DNA of 64,000 nt from Pseudoduganella flava (GCF_007830495.1 NZ_VLKW01000005.1:305641-369640); one strand, 5' to 3'. Numbered from the stretch's first letter, positions 25,949-34,990 are shown. Made by a program: numbers and translations. Notes: generated by a model from the sequence alone, not told the origin.

Positions 25949-27007
25949 ATGAAAACCTTCCTCACTCTCTTTGCATCGGCGGCGCTGACACTATCGGCGG
26001 CCGCGCATGCGGATACGCCGCCGACGTCCCTGATCGAAGGGTTCGACGACGTCGGCGCGCTGAGCGGCTGGACCCTGAACGGCAGCAGTGCCGAGTCGTG
26101 GTTCCAGGGGAACACGGGCATCTTCAACGCCTATGCCGGCGGTGCGGCGTCCTATATCGCGTCGAACTTCGATACCGCCGCGGCGAATGGCGCGATCGAC
26201 AACTGGCTGATCACCCCGGAGTTCACGCTGAGCGGCACGACGCAGCTGACGTTCTACACGCGCGGCTCGAGTGCGGAAGGTTTCGGCGACACGCTGCACG
26301 TGGCATTCGGCACGGGCACGGCGCCGGCTGGCTTCAGCGACGTACTGCTGACGATCGGCGGCGGCACCGCCTACCCGGACGGCTGGACCCAGTACACGGC
26401 GACGGTCACCGGCACGGGCACGGGCCGCTTCGGCTTCCACTATACCGGCAGCTATGACACGTCGAACTACATCGGCATCGACAGCGTGGCGATCGCCGCC
26501 GTGCCGGAACCGTCGACCTGGCTGATGCTGGGCCTGGGCCTGGCCGGCGTCGGCTTCGCGGCACGCCGCAACCGCCGCGCCGCCGCGGGTGCCGGCCTGG
26601 CGCTGGCCGCGCTGGGCATGTCGTCCGGTGCGCTGGCAGCCGATACGGCGCAGGAAGTGACGCAGAGCAGCGCCGTCAAGGAGAGCGGCATGGTCGTCGT
26701 GCGCGACGCCGAATCCGGCCAGCTGCGCGCGCCGACACCGGCCGAATACCGCAAGCTGGTGCCGCAAGCCGCCGCGGCTCGCGAAGCCAATCTGGCGCGC
26801 GGCGTGTCGAAGGCTCCGCAAGTGGTCGTCAACAAGCATGGCGCCCGCTCTCTGAATGTAGAGCACAAGGCGGTCTACTCGGTGCTGACGCGTAACGCGG
26901 ACGGCTCCGTCACCGAAGCTTGCGTCACCGGCGAAGACGCCGCCAACGCACTGATCGACAACCAGCGCACCGCGCAAGCCAAGGACAAGCACTATGAAGC
27001 GCAATAA
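25949..27007 (+). CDS. Choice-of-anchor-J protein with internal PEP-CTERM signal and C-terminal tail
   Basis: The 352-residue secreted protein has a signal peptide (1-22), then a choice-of-anchor J-type domain (FDDVGALSGWTLNG, DNWLITPEFTLSG, HYTGSYDTSNYIGIDSVAI). The sorting signal VPEP at residues 185-188 is followed by a membrane span and the Arg cluster AARRNRR. Normally the protein ends here. This one continues for 145 residues: a second signal-like stretch (GLALAALGMSSGALAA) and a soluble domain with KHGARSLNVEHKAVYSVLTR. I recall a domain described as following PEP-CTERM signals, which this may be. The end overlaps the metalloprotease gene by 14 nt. Exosortase cleavage would separate the two halves. 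Confidence 0.8.
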   Translation: MKTFLTLFASAALTLSAAAHADTPPTSLIEGFDDVGALSGWTLNGSSAESWFQGNTGIFNAYAGGAASYIASNFDTAAANGAIDNWLITPEFTLSGTTQLTFYTRGSSAEGFGDTLHVAFGTGTAPAGFSDVLLTIGGGTAYPDGWTQYTATVTGTGTGRFGFHYTGSYDTSNYIGIDSVAIAAVPEPSTWLMLGLGLAGVGFAARRNRRAAAGAGLALAALGMSSGALAADTAQEVTQSSAVKESGMVVVRDAESGQLRAPTPAEYRKLVPQAAAAREANLARGVSKAPQVVVNKHGARSLNVEHKAVYSVLTRNADGSVTEACVTGEDAANALIDNQRTAQAKDKHYEAQ

Positions 27008-28433
27008 CATGCACGCCCGCGTAAAACAGATCGCCGCCGCTGTCGCCTTCGCGTTCGGCGCCGCCGGCGCGGCCCATGCCGCCACGCAGATCATCATCGT
27101 CAATGCCAACGCCCCGGGCGTGGGCTTCAACGACACGACCCCGGTCGAACCTGTCGGCGGCAATACCGGCACGACCCTGGGCGAACAGCGCCTGATCGCG
27201 TTCACGTACGCGGCCAACATCTGGGGCGCGAAGCTGGACAGCTCGGTGCCGATCCGCATCCAGGCCAGCTTCGAACCGCTGACCTGCACGGCGAACAGCG
27301 CCGTGCTGGGTTCGGCCGGCACGCTGGAAGTGTTCGGCGACTTCGCGAACGCGCCGAAAGCGGGCACCTGGTATCCGGGCGCGCTGGCCAACAAGCTGTC
27401 GGGCGTCGACCAGTCGCCTGACACGCCGGACATCCGCGCGCGCTTCAACTCGCGCCTGGGCCTGTTCCCGGACTGCCTGCCGAGTTCCAAGTTCTACCTG
27501 GGCCTGGACGGCAACCACGGCAGCTCGACGGACTTCGTCACCGTGCTGCTGCACGAGATGGGCCACGGCCTGGGCTTCCAGAGCTTCACCGACGAGGAGA
27601 CGGGCGAATACCTGGCCGGCTCGCCGGCGATCTGGGACCACTTCATGACGGACAACCGCACCAACACGAAGTGGATCGACCTGTCCGAGGAAGAGCGCGT
27701 CGCCAACGCGGTGAGCGGCAACGGCCTGTCGTGGGACGGCCCGAACGTCAACGCCGCCGTGCCGGATGTGCTGGGTGCGAAAGGCGTCGTGACGATCTCC
27801 GGCCCGGCCGCGGGCGCGTCCGCCGGCGACAAGGCATTCGGCGAGGCGAGCTTCGGCCCGCGCATCATCGACGCCCCCCTGACCGGCCAGATCATGCCGG
27901 TGGTCGAAGACCGCGCCACGAACACGGGCCTGGCGTGCGCGCCGCTGTCGGCCGCCAACGCGAAGGCCGTGCAAGGCAATATCGCGCTGGTCGACCGCGG
28001 CACCTGCCCGTTCGTGCAGAAGGCACTGAACGTGCAAGCCGCTGGCGCGAAGGCGATGATCGTCGCCGACAACGCGCCTGGCGACCCGGCCGGCATGAGC
28101 GGCAGCGATCCGACCATCACGATTCCCGCCGTGCGCATCTCGCAGGCCGACGGCCTGGCCCTGAAGGCAGCGCTGGCCTACCGCAGCCGCACGGCTTCGG
28201 GCGTACTGGCAACGCTGGGCGCGGATCCGACCCAACTGGCCGGCACCGACAAGCAGAAGCGCATCCTGATGTACACGCCGACGACGTTCGAGCCGGGTTC
28301 GTCCGTTTCGCACTACACGACGGCCGCTTCGCCGAACCAGCTGATGGAGCCGGCGATCAACGGCGACCTGACGCACGAAGTCGAGCCGCCGAAGGACCTG
28401 ACGCTGCCGCTGCTGAAAGACATCGGCTGGTAA
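26994..28433 (+). CDS. Secreted zinc metalloprotease with PA domain
   Basis: The 479-residue protein has a signal peptide (about 1-30, ending GAAHAA). The zinc motif HEMGH at 187-191 continues as HGLGF, the HExxHxxG pattern of metzincin-like proteases. After residue 290 a protease-associated (PA) domain is seen (NIALVDRGTCPFVQKALNVQAAGAKAMIVAD). It interrupts the catalytic domain, since the end (SPNQLMEPAINGDLTHEV, LLKDIGW) is a conserved segment of such proteases. AAGGA precedes the ATG at 26994, inside the end of the anchor protein gene, so the two are translated together. It may process or act with that protein. A strong terminator follows. Confidence 0.85.
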   Translation: MKRNNMHARVKQIAAAVAFAFGAAGAAHAATQIIIVNANAPGVGFNDTTPVEPVGGNTGTTLGEQRLIAFTYAANIWGAKLDSSVPIRIQASFEPLTCTANSAVLGSAGTLEVFGDFANAPKAGTWYPGALANKLSGVDQSPDTPDIRARFNSRLGLFPDCLPSSKFYLGLDGNHGSSTDFVTVLLHEMGHGLGFQSFTDEETGEYLAGSPAIWDHFMTDNRTNTKWIDLSEEERVANAVSGNGLSWDGPNVNAAVPDVLGAKGVVTISGPAAGASAGDKAFGEASFGPRIIDAPLTGQIMPVVEDRATNTGLACAPLSAANAKAVQGNIALVDRGTCPFVQKALNVQAAGAKAMIVADNAPGDPAGMSGSDPTITIPAVRISQADGLALKAALAYRSRTASGVLATLGADPTQLAGTDKQKRILMYTPTTFEPGSSVSHYTTAASPNQLMEPAINGDLTHEVEPPKDLTLPLLKDIGW

Positions 28434-28464
28434 GCCTTACCCTCTTCAGTTGTTTTGCATTGAC

Positions 28465-28491
28465 AGGCCGGGCATTGCCCGGCCTTTTTTT
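28465..28491 (+). terminator. Rho-independent terminator
   Basis: AGGCCGGGC (28465-28473) pairs perfectly with GCCCGGCCT (28477-28485) around ATT and runs into seven T. It lies 32 nt after the metalloprotease stop. Confidence 0.92.
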
Positions 28492-28526
28492 CGTCCCTCA
28501 ACAGTTGAGCTGGTCGCTAAACAACA

Positions 28527-28690
28527 GGGGACTGTCCCTCATTTTTGGAAATTTTGTTAGCTCCGCGACGACACCGGAAACAGTCCTGCCCCGATTCGCC
28601 GAAGATGTCCGACCTTAGCGGGTTTCTCGTGTTGCACGGCAAGAGTGAAGCAAAAAGTTTCCTGAAACGAGGGACAGTCCCCGTTTTTTG
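28527..28690. repeat. Inverted pair of GGGACTGTCCC-type repeats
   Basis: GGGGACTGTCCCTC at 28527-28540 and its exact reverse complement at 28670-28683 flank about 130 bp. Each is followed by TTTTTGGAAA-like text. The core matches the cluster at 11571-11786. The spacer between them contains no supported gene. Confidence 0.7.
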
Positions 28691-28705
28691 GAAAGATTGC
28701 AGCGT

Positions 28706-29101
28706 TTACTCCGCCTGGGGCAGCCGGGCCAGCGCCTGGCGCAGTACGCTGTGGGCCATCGCCACTTCGGGTGCGTCGTGCAGCAGCGCCAGGTAGCGCT
28801 TGCGGAAGTCTTCGTCGATCGGCGGGCGGGGACCGACGAGTTGTTCGAATGCGGTGCGCCACTCTCCGGCGGTGAACGTGTCGAACGGCTCGTCGTCGTC
28901 CAGGCGCTCGTCGAGTTCCGCCATCAGGCCGGACAGTTTCAGCAACCACGCGAAATGCGGGTGGTTCGTCACCAGCTGCAGGTGTTCCAGCACGCCGCCG
29001 ACAGCGCCGAAATACTGCGTTTCGACGTCCAGCATCGCCTTGTGCAGCTTGCGCGCGCTGCTGGCCAGGTCGCGCAGCGCGGCGCGGGTCGGGTCGGTCA
29101 C
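28706..29101 (-). CDS. Conserved-looking hypothetical cytoplasmic protein
   Basis: I do not recognise this 131-residue protein. It is soluble and mostly helical by composition, with no signal peptide or Cys. The N-terminal half (RDLASSARKLHKAMLDVE, HPHFAWLLKLSGLMAELDERLDDD) has an amphipathic helical pattern, and WRTAFEQLVGPRPPIDEDFRKRYLALL follows. The start is GTG 29101 with GGAGAAA upstream. It lies 21 nt downstream of the MFS transporter gene on the same strand, so they probably form an operon. The coding character (codon use and position) supports a real gene. Confidence 0.65.
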   Translation of the reverse strand: MTDPTRAALRDLASSARKLHKAMLDVETQYFGAVGGVLEHLQLVTNHPHFAWLLKLSGLMAELDERLDDDEPFDTFTAGEWRTAFEQLVGPRPPIDEDFRKRYLALLHDAPEVAMAHSVLRQALARLPQAE

Positions 29102-29122
29102 TTGTTTCTCCAGTCGTTCTCG

Positions 29123-30337
29123 TTACAGGGGGGCGTCCATGATAGCCGCTCGCCGCTTTGCCTGCAGGGCGGACAGGAAGCACAGCAACGACAGCACGGC
29201 GCAAACGAGGAACACCAGCAGCAGCATGCGCCCCGGCACGCCGGCACCCAGCAGCGCGGCGGTCAACAGCGGCCCGGCGGCACGCGCCAGCAGCGACGGC
29301 CCCGCCATCGCGCCGGCGATCGCGCCGTAGTGACGCCGCCCGAACATCTGCTGCGGCACGGTGCCGCGCACGATCGTCAGCACACCGTTGCTGGCGCCCA
29401 GCAGCACGCAGAACAGCCCGGCCGCCCACTGGTGTTCGGCCCACAGGCCGATGGCAAGCAGCCCCGCCGGCATCGCCGCGAAGGCCAGCCGGCCGATGTT
29501 GGCGGGTGGCGCGTCGCGGAACCAGACCCGCTCCGCGATCCGCCCGGCCACCTGGGCAGGGCCGATCAGCGCGGCCATCGTGACGGCCGCCGCGGCGCCG
29601 TGGCCGAAGTCCTTCAGCATTGGGATCAGGTGCACGGCCAGCGCCGAGAAGATCAGCGCGTTGACGGCGAACGCGCAAGCCAGCTTCCAGAACGCCGGAT
29701 GACGCAGCGCCGTGCGCAGGTCGAGGTCCGCCACCGCGCCCACCGCGCCGGACTCGTTCGCGGGGGTCGCAGACCCGTGCGCACGACGCGGCAGGCACAG
29801 GTGCAGCGGCAGGCACACGAACAGGTGCAACGCTGCGTAGGCGACGCACGTGGCGCGCCAGCCGATCGCGCCGTCGAGCCGCATCGTCAGCGGCCAGAAC
29901 ACGGTGCTGGCGAAGCCGCCGAACAGCGTCAACGTCGAGATCAGTTGCCGCGCATCCCAGCCGAACTCGCGGTTGATCGTCGCGAACGCGGCTTCGTACA
30001 AGGTCAGCGCCATCGCGAAACCCAGGATGGTCCAGGCGACGAAATACACGGGTACCGACTGCGTGCCGGCCAGCAGCAGCATGCCGAAAGCACCCAGCAG
30101 CGAGCCCAGGCCCATCACCGCGCGGCCGCCATGGCGGTCCAGCAGCGCGCCAGCCGGCGTGGCCGCAAGCCCCGACAGGATCAGGCTCCACGAATATGCG
30201 CCGTAGACCAGCTCGTTGCGCCACCCGAGCTCGGCACCGAGTGCCGGCCCGAGGATCGTGATGCCGTAGTACAGGGAGCCCCACGACGCGATCTGCGTGA
30301 ACGCTAGGATCGCCAGGGTGCGGTGTGCACTGCTCAT
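29123..30337 (-). CDS. MFS transporter
   Basis: This 404-residue inner membrane protein has about 12 predicted spans arranged as two six-helix halves with a longer central loop (RRAHGSATPANES, about residues 185-200). The loop between spans 2 and 3 shows the family motif in the form GALLDRHGGRAVMGLGS. It resembles monocarboxylate or unclassified MFS permeases. I cannot name the substrate. It starts at ATG 30337 and is followed by the small hypothetical gene. Confidence 0.82.
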   Translation of the reverse strand: MSSAHRTLAILAFTQIASWGSLYYGITILGPALGAELGWRNELVYGAYSWSLILSGLAATPAGALLDRHGGRAVMGLGSLLGAFGMLLLAGTQSVPVYFVAWTILGFAMALTLYEAAFATINREFGWDARQLISTLTLFGGFASTVFWPLTMRLDGAIGWRATCVAYAALHLFVCLPLHLCLPRRAHGSATPANESGAVGAVADLDLRTALRHPAFWKLACAFAVNALIFSALAVHLIPMLKDFGHGAAAAVTMAALIGPAQVAGRIAERVWFRDAPPANIGRLAFAAMPAGLLAIGLWAEHQWAAGLFCVLLGASNGVLTIVRGTVPQQMFGRRHYGAIAGAMAGPSLLARAAGPLLTAALLGAGVPGRMLLLVFLVCAVLSLLCFLSALQAKRRAAIMDAPL

Positions 30338-30412
30338 TGACCGGTTCCGTTGCCAAACGTTTATGTGGCTGCTGGGCCGACGGGTGTCCAGCCCGCCTGA
30401 AACAGCTCAGCG

Positions 30413-31819
30413 GTGACGAATGGCGCTGCGCATGATATATTCCAAGCAACTTTGCTTCGGTCAAAAAATGCTCAGCCAGGGGCGTCAGCCGGCGCGGACG
30501 GCCACCGCAACGCGGCGGCCCAGTGGGGCCTGCGCAGCAAGGAGTTCGGTGGCCAGGGCTACAACCAGCTGCTGTTCGACGACACCGACGCGCAAGGCCG
30601 CGTACAGCTGCGCAGCACCCACGCGCAATCGGAGCTGACCTTGGGCCACCTGATCCACACGGCGGACAACTACCGCGGCAGCCTGCGCGGCCAGGGCGGC
30701 GAGCTGCGCACGGATGCCTACGGCGCCGTACGCGCCGGCGCCGGCCTGCTGGTCTCCAGCTACAAGATGCAGCACAGTGCCGATGCGCGCGACCCGGCCG
30801 GCGACAACGCCGCCGGCATCGCGCTGCTCAAGCAAGCCGTCAAACTGGGCGAGACGTTCAGCGAGGCAGCCGGCACGCACGGCACCGTCACGCTGGCGAC
30901 CCACGCGGGCGCGAAGCAGGCCAACAGCAGCGTCCTCGATGACGGCGCCGCGCCGCTGGAAGCGATGTTGAAGGCCGTGTCGGGCATGGTCGACGGCAAG
31001 GAGGTGGGCGCCGCGCGCGGCGACGCCGCCGGCAAATCCACCAAGCCGGCCGACGGCAAGATCCCGCACGCTACCGACCCCGTCGTGGCGATCAGCGCCA
31101 AGGCGGGCCTCGCGGTGACGGCCGGCCAGGCGCTGCAGCTGGCGAACGGCGAGGCTGTTGCGCTGATGAGCGGTGCCGACACGCAGATCGTGTCCGGCGC
31201 GCAGATGCGCGTGCATGCAGGCCAGGCGATTGGCGTGCTGGCAGGCGCCGTCGCCGCGGGCGCCGACGGCGTCGGCCTGCAGGCGATCGCCGCGAAGGAT
31301 GCGATCGACGTGCAGGCGCAGTCGGACACGCTGGCGATCCAGGCCCGCGACGACGTCAAGGTGGTCAGCGCCGCGTCGTTCGCCGAGTGGGCGGCGAAGA
31401 AAAGCATCTCGCTGTGGACGGCCGGCGGCGCCAACATCACGATCGACGGCGGCAACATCACCGTGCAGTGCCCGGGCAAGATCACGATCCATGCGGGCAA
31501 GAAGAGCTTCAAAGGGCCGGAGCGCAAGGAAGTCAGCATGCCGTATCTGCCGGTGCCGAACCTGCCGGCTGCTTTCAGCCAGCGGCTCGACGTGCACGAC
31601 CTGTTCGTCCAGCACGATTTCGGCGCCGTGTCGTATGCCGCGAAGGTGGGCGACCAGCGCGTCAAGCGGGGTACGCTGGACGAGCATGGCCGCTCGGCGC
31701 AGATCTATGCCGAACAAGGCGAGAAGATGGAAATCCTCACCGGCCGCTCACTGGATGAATGGGATCTGATCGTCGACTACGACGATCTGGAGCAGAACAG
31801 CGGCGGCAGCGCCGCGTGA
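30413..31819 (+). pseudogene. 5'-truncated vgrG (C-terminal spike half only)
   Basis: This open frame encodes only the C-terminal half of a type VI secretion VgrG: the DUF2345-type region from GADGHRNAAAQWGLR to KSFKGPE, then a 93-residue tail (MPYLPVPNLPAAFSQRLD to LEQNSGGSAA). The gp27- and gp5-like N-terminal domains are absent. Positions 30479-31521 are nearly identical to 37566-38608 of the full-length vgrG, with an exact breakpoint at GGGGCGTCAGCC. The first 20 or so codons come from unrelated DNA. It probably cannot form a spike alone. It could serve as a recombination donor giving the intact vgrG a different tail. Confidence 0.8.
30479..31521 (+). repeat. 1043-bp direct duplication, copy A (partner 37566-38608)
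   Basis: This stretch matches 37566-38608 at a constant offset of 7087 bases with only scattered substitutions; the encoded peptides differ at a handful of positions (for example A/T, I/V, D/E, W/S). Both ends are abrupt. The two copies are in the same orientation, so recombination could delete the effector and immunity genes between them. Confidence 0.9.
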
Positions 31820-31860
31820 GGTGATGTGAAATGGAGCGGTCCCGGCAGGGGACCGAAGGC

Positions 31861-31886
31861 AGGCAGGCGTCGCGCGACGCCTGCCT
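31861..31886. terminator. Perfect 26-bp palindrome between convergent genes
   Basis: AGGCAGGCGTCGC and its reverse complement abut with no loop, giving a perfect palindrome midway between the truncated vgrG (stop 31819) and the convergent gene ending at 31897. As RNA it would fold into a strong hairpin on either strand. The following T tract is weak (TTGT), so a bidirectional terminator is likely but not certain. Confidence 0.5.
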
Positions 31887-31896
31887 TGTCACGCAG

Positions 31897-32862
31897 TCAC
31901 GGCAGCTTCTTGAACTTGCCACTCTCCAGCAGCTGATACTGCTTCTTGCCATCCGCGTCGACGCAGTTGTAGGCAGTGTCGATCGTGCAGCCTTCGTTGA
32001 GCTGGTCCGTCACCTTGCCGTCCTTGATGGCCAGGAAGACGCCGGACATCACATCGCGCTTCTCGTTGCCGCCCTCCAGGTCGTCCACGCGCACCAGCAG
32101 CACGTCCTTCAGCGGCGGCAGCACGGCAAACGTCGGGTGCAGCTTGCTCGCGAACGGCGGCGCGTAGTCTGCCGCGTGGCTTCCGCCACCCTTCTTGTAG
32201 TCGTGATTGCCAATGAGCTTGGCCAACGCATCGGCATCCTTCGCGTTGGCGACATACGGATAGTAGACCGGTGCGCACTTGGCGGTTGCCTGGGGCACGC
32301 CTTTCACCAGCGGCACCAGGTCCAGGCACAAGCCCGTGTAGGCCGGCACCGAGAACGGCAGCTGGCTCAGCTTGCGGCCGCCCAACGGGAGCTTCGGATC
32401 GACGGCAGCCGCCGTGCCGCCGTCGCTGCGCACATAGCTGTAGAAGCCGGAGCCGGCAACCGGCACCAGCAGCTTGTCGCCGCTGACGAGGAATTCGCGC
32501 TGCATGCCGTTGCAATCGCTGTCGACGTCCGCTTCGTAGTAGTCCTTGCTGCCGGTGATCGAGAAACCGAAGTTCTTGCCCAGGTATTTTTCCAGCTTCG
32601 GTTCGTCGACGCCTTCCTTCAGCAGCCCCTGGAACGGCTCGGAATAGGCGTAGCGGGCCTTGTCCAGTTTGACCAGACACGATGGCGAGAACGCCGCTTG
32701 CTGGTTGACGATCTGCAGTACCGGCGATTTCGGTGCCGGGATCTTCGTCTGGCCGTGGTAATCCGCGCTCTTCTCGAAGCGCCACGTGCCCGACAGCTCG
32801 GCGGCGCCGGCATGCTGTGCCAGCGCGGCGGCCGCGAAGGCGAACGGAATGAGCTTGCGCAT
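31897..32862 (-). CDS. Periplasmic protein, candidate immunity protein for the lysozyme effector
   Basis: I recognise no domain. The 321-residue protein has a signal peptide (MRKLIPFAFAAAALAQHAGAA) and several Cys that could form disulphides (PSCLVK, SDCNGM, GLCLD, AKCAP, EGCTID, YNCVD). The start at 32862 has AAGGAAC upstream; a longer frame to 32889 is less likely. It lies 10 nt after the stop of the peptidoglycan-hydrolase effector and its ribosome binding site overlaps that stop, so they are one operon. Being exported and directly downstream of a cell-wall-degrading effector fits an immunity protein that blocks the enzyme in the periplasm. This is inference from position only. Confidence 0.6.
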   Translation of the reverse strand: MRKLIPFAFAAAALAQHAGAAELSGTWRFEKSADYHGQTKIPAPKSPVLQIVNQQAAFSPSCLVKLDKARYAYSEPFQGLLKEGVDEPKLEKYLGKNFGFSITGSKDYYEADVDSDCNGMQREFLVSGDKLLVPVAGSGFYSYVRSDGGTAAAVDPKLPLGGRKLSQLPFSVPAYTGLCLDLVPLVKGVPQATAKCAPVYYPYVANAKDADALAKLIGNHDYKKGGGSHAADYAPPFASKLHPTFAVLPPLKDVLLVRVDDLEGGNEKRDVMSGVFLAIKDGKVTDQLNEGCTIDTAYNCVDADGKKQYQLLESGKFKKLP

Positions 32863-32872
32863 GGGTGTTCCT

Positions 32873-34990
32873 TTAGTGCGTTGAATCATAGATCTTATTC
32901 CTGAACATTTTCATCTCGGCCTGGCGGCGCTTGACGAGACCACCCTGGCCGCCGTTCGTGATGTCCGCGAACTCGTCGCAGCAGCCGTTGTAATCCTTCG
33001 TGTTCAGCTTGGACATCAGCTTCGGGAACTTGCTGATGCCGCCGCAGTTGAACGCGAGGCTCATCACCGCGTCGAACTCGTGCTGGTACATCGGCACCTG
33101 GATCGCCAGCTTGGCCTTGTCGGTGATGCGCTTGATATCCTTCTTGAGGATCTTTTCCGCTTCGTCCTTCGTCACCCCGTCCTTGTACAGCTCGTATTCT
33201 GCATCCTTGGCAGCTTTCATGCTCGCACAAGTCTTCTTCGCCAGCAGGTGGCCGAAGCCGACGGTGCAATAGCCTTCCGAGTCGTCATATGGCTTCTCGC
33301 CATACTTTTCCCAGCCCTTGATGAACTCGATGCCTTCGGCCGACAGCTTCAGCGAGTCGATCGGCAGGCGATCCGTCTTTTCCTCGGCCTTCGGCGCAGC
33401 CGGCGGAATGCCGGCGCAGTTGACGAGCTTCAGGCGGTTTTCCTGCTTGGCGAGCTCCATCAGCGGCAAGCCGTCCACCGCGCCCTGCGATGTCGCGTAG
33501 TAGCGGTCGGCTTTCAGCGCAGGGTGGAATTCGCGCACGTCCATGTGCACCCAGCTCTTGGCGCCCTGCTTCGCCGTTTCCAGCGACACCTTGTTCTTGT
33601 TCGGCCACGACAGCTGGGCGCCCATCCGCGCGACGAAGACCTTGGCGCGCAGCGTATCGACGTCCGCGCCGGCGCAGCGGACCTTGCCGCCGTTGCGGGT
33701 GAACTGCAGGTCGAGCGCATTGCCCATGTGGTTCGTCGACGTGCGGCTGTGTTGCTTGTTGTTGTACCAGCAGCGGTAGCCGGACGACACGGCCAGGAAC
33801 TTGTAGCCCAGCGCCTTCTCCTTGACCGACGTGTAGAACAGCGCGGCGCGCATCGCCCACAGCAGCGCACGATGCATGCCGGGGAATTCCGTACCGGCGT
33901 GCCAGCCCTTGCCGTTCTTGATCCCGGCCTTCTCGGAGGTCGTGTAGCCATTGCCGAAGCCCTTGCACTTGCCGCAGGGGCAGGCCATGCCCGCCATGCT
34001 GACGGGATACTTGGTGCGGAACTCGTCGAGCGCGATCAGCACGGCACCGCATACCTTGCCGGTGCCGGCGACGCCCATGTAATCCTCCTGGAAGCGCTTG
34101 ACGGCCGCCTCGGTCTTCGCGGTGAACTCGGCGAACGGCTTGTCGGCGGTGGCGGTGCCGCCGAAGCCCGTCAGGCGGATGTTGATCTCCTCGATCAGCG
34201 GCCCCTTGTCGCCCAGCTTGATGCAGCCGCTCTGGTCGCACACGAGCGGAATCGTCGTCTTCGGCGTGCCGTTCTCGCCGCGCCCCGGCTCGGGCTTGGC
34301 GGGCACCGGCTGGCCGGCACCCGCCGGTGGCGTCGCTTCCGGTTTCTGTTCCGGAATCGGCGGCGATGGCGGCGGCGGCGCGGGTTGCGGCTCGACCGGG
34401 CCGTCATCATGCGGCACGGGGGCCGGCGGCGGTGGCGCCGGTGGGGGCGGCGGTGGCGGCGGTGGCGGGCCGTCCGGCGCATCGGGCGCCGCGCCATCCT
34501 TGCGCAGCGGCAGCTTCAGCACCTGGTCCGGATGGATCATGTCGGTAGGCTTGATGCCGTTCAGGCGCGCGAGCTCCTGCACCGACGTGCCGTTGTCGCG
34601 CGCGATGCGCCAAAGGTTGTCCTTCGGCTTGACCTTGTACGTGCGCCGCTGGTATTCCCCAGCGTTCCCCTTGGCCTCCTGCAGCGGCACTTCCTGCTTG
34701 ACCTTGCCGCTCAGCAGCTTGACGGAGAACTGGTCCGCCCACGGCACCAGGGTCTTGACCTTCTTCATCTCGTCGGTGCCGAAGCGCTCCACGTGCAAGC
34801 TCAGCTCGGTGCCGATCTTCGCGACGAATTTCTCGATATTGCCCTTGGCGTCGGTGACGCCCTTGGCGACGATACGGCCCTGGTCCAGGACCAAATATTT
34901 CAAACCGGCGATGCTGTTCCCGAGCGGGTCCAGCAGCTGCAATTTGACATGACTCTGATCGTCCGATCCGGGTTTCTGGGCACCTGGCAT
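32873..34990 (-). CDS. Multidomain peptidoglycan hydrolase, probable type VI effector (LysM, M15-like peptidase, T4-type lysozyme)
   Basis: The 705-residue protein has no signal peptide, as expected for delivery by VgrG. Order: a beta-rich N-terminal domain (about 10-100), LysM (117-162, YKVKPKDNLWRIARDNGTS), a Pro-rich linker (173-240), a peptidoglycan-binding-like domain (about 258-325), an M15-like D-Ala peptidase (about 400-490) with SSGYR, H421 and D427 in NHMGNALD and H482 in WVHMD, and a C-terminal GH24 lysozyme (about 545-705). The lysozyme keeps the T4 catalytic trio E561, D570 and T576 at the correct spacing. It should cut both glycan chains and peptides. The ATG at 34990 has GGAAAG upstream. 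A candidate immunity gene follows. Confidence 0.85.
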   Translation of the reverse strand: MPGAQKPGSDDQSHVKLQLLDPLGNSIAGLKYLVLDQGRIVAKGVTDAKGNIEKFVAKIGTELSLHVERFGTDEMKKVKTLVPWADQFSVKLLSGKVKQEVPLQEAKGNAGEYQRRTYKVKPKDNLWRIARDNGTSVQELARLNGIKPTDMIHPDQVLKLPLRKDGAAPDAPDGPPPPPPPPPPAPPPPAPVPHDDGPVEPQPAPPPPSPPIPEQKPEATPPAGAGQPVPAKPEPGRGENGTPKTTIPLVCDQSGCIKLGDKGPLIEEINIRLTGFGGTATADKPFAEFTAKTEAAVKRFQEDYMGVAGTGKVCGAVLIALDEFRTKYPVSMAGMACPCGKCKGFGNGYTTSEKAGIKNGKGWHAGTEFPGMHRALLWAMRAALFYTSVKEKALGYKFLAVSSGYRCWYNNKQHSRTSTNHMGNALDLQFTRNGGKVRCAGADVDTLRAKVFVARMGAQLSWPNKNKVSLETAKQGAKSWVHMDVREFHPALKADRYYATSQGAVDGLPLMELAKQENRLKLVNCAGIPPAAPKAEEKTDRLPIDSLKLSAEGIEFIKGWEKYGEKPYDDSEGYCTVGFGHLLAKKTCASMKAAKDAEYELYKDGVTKDEAEKILKKDIKRITDKAKLAIQVPMYQHEFDAVMSLAFNCGGISKFPKLMSKLNTKDYNGCCDEFADITNGGQGGLVKRRQAEMKMFRNKIYDSTH

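Noticed and set aside
30413..31819. Functional second VgrG
   Set aside because: The gp27- and gp5-like N-terminal domains are absent and the 5' codons are unrelated sequence.
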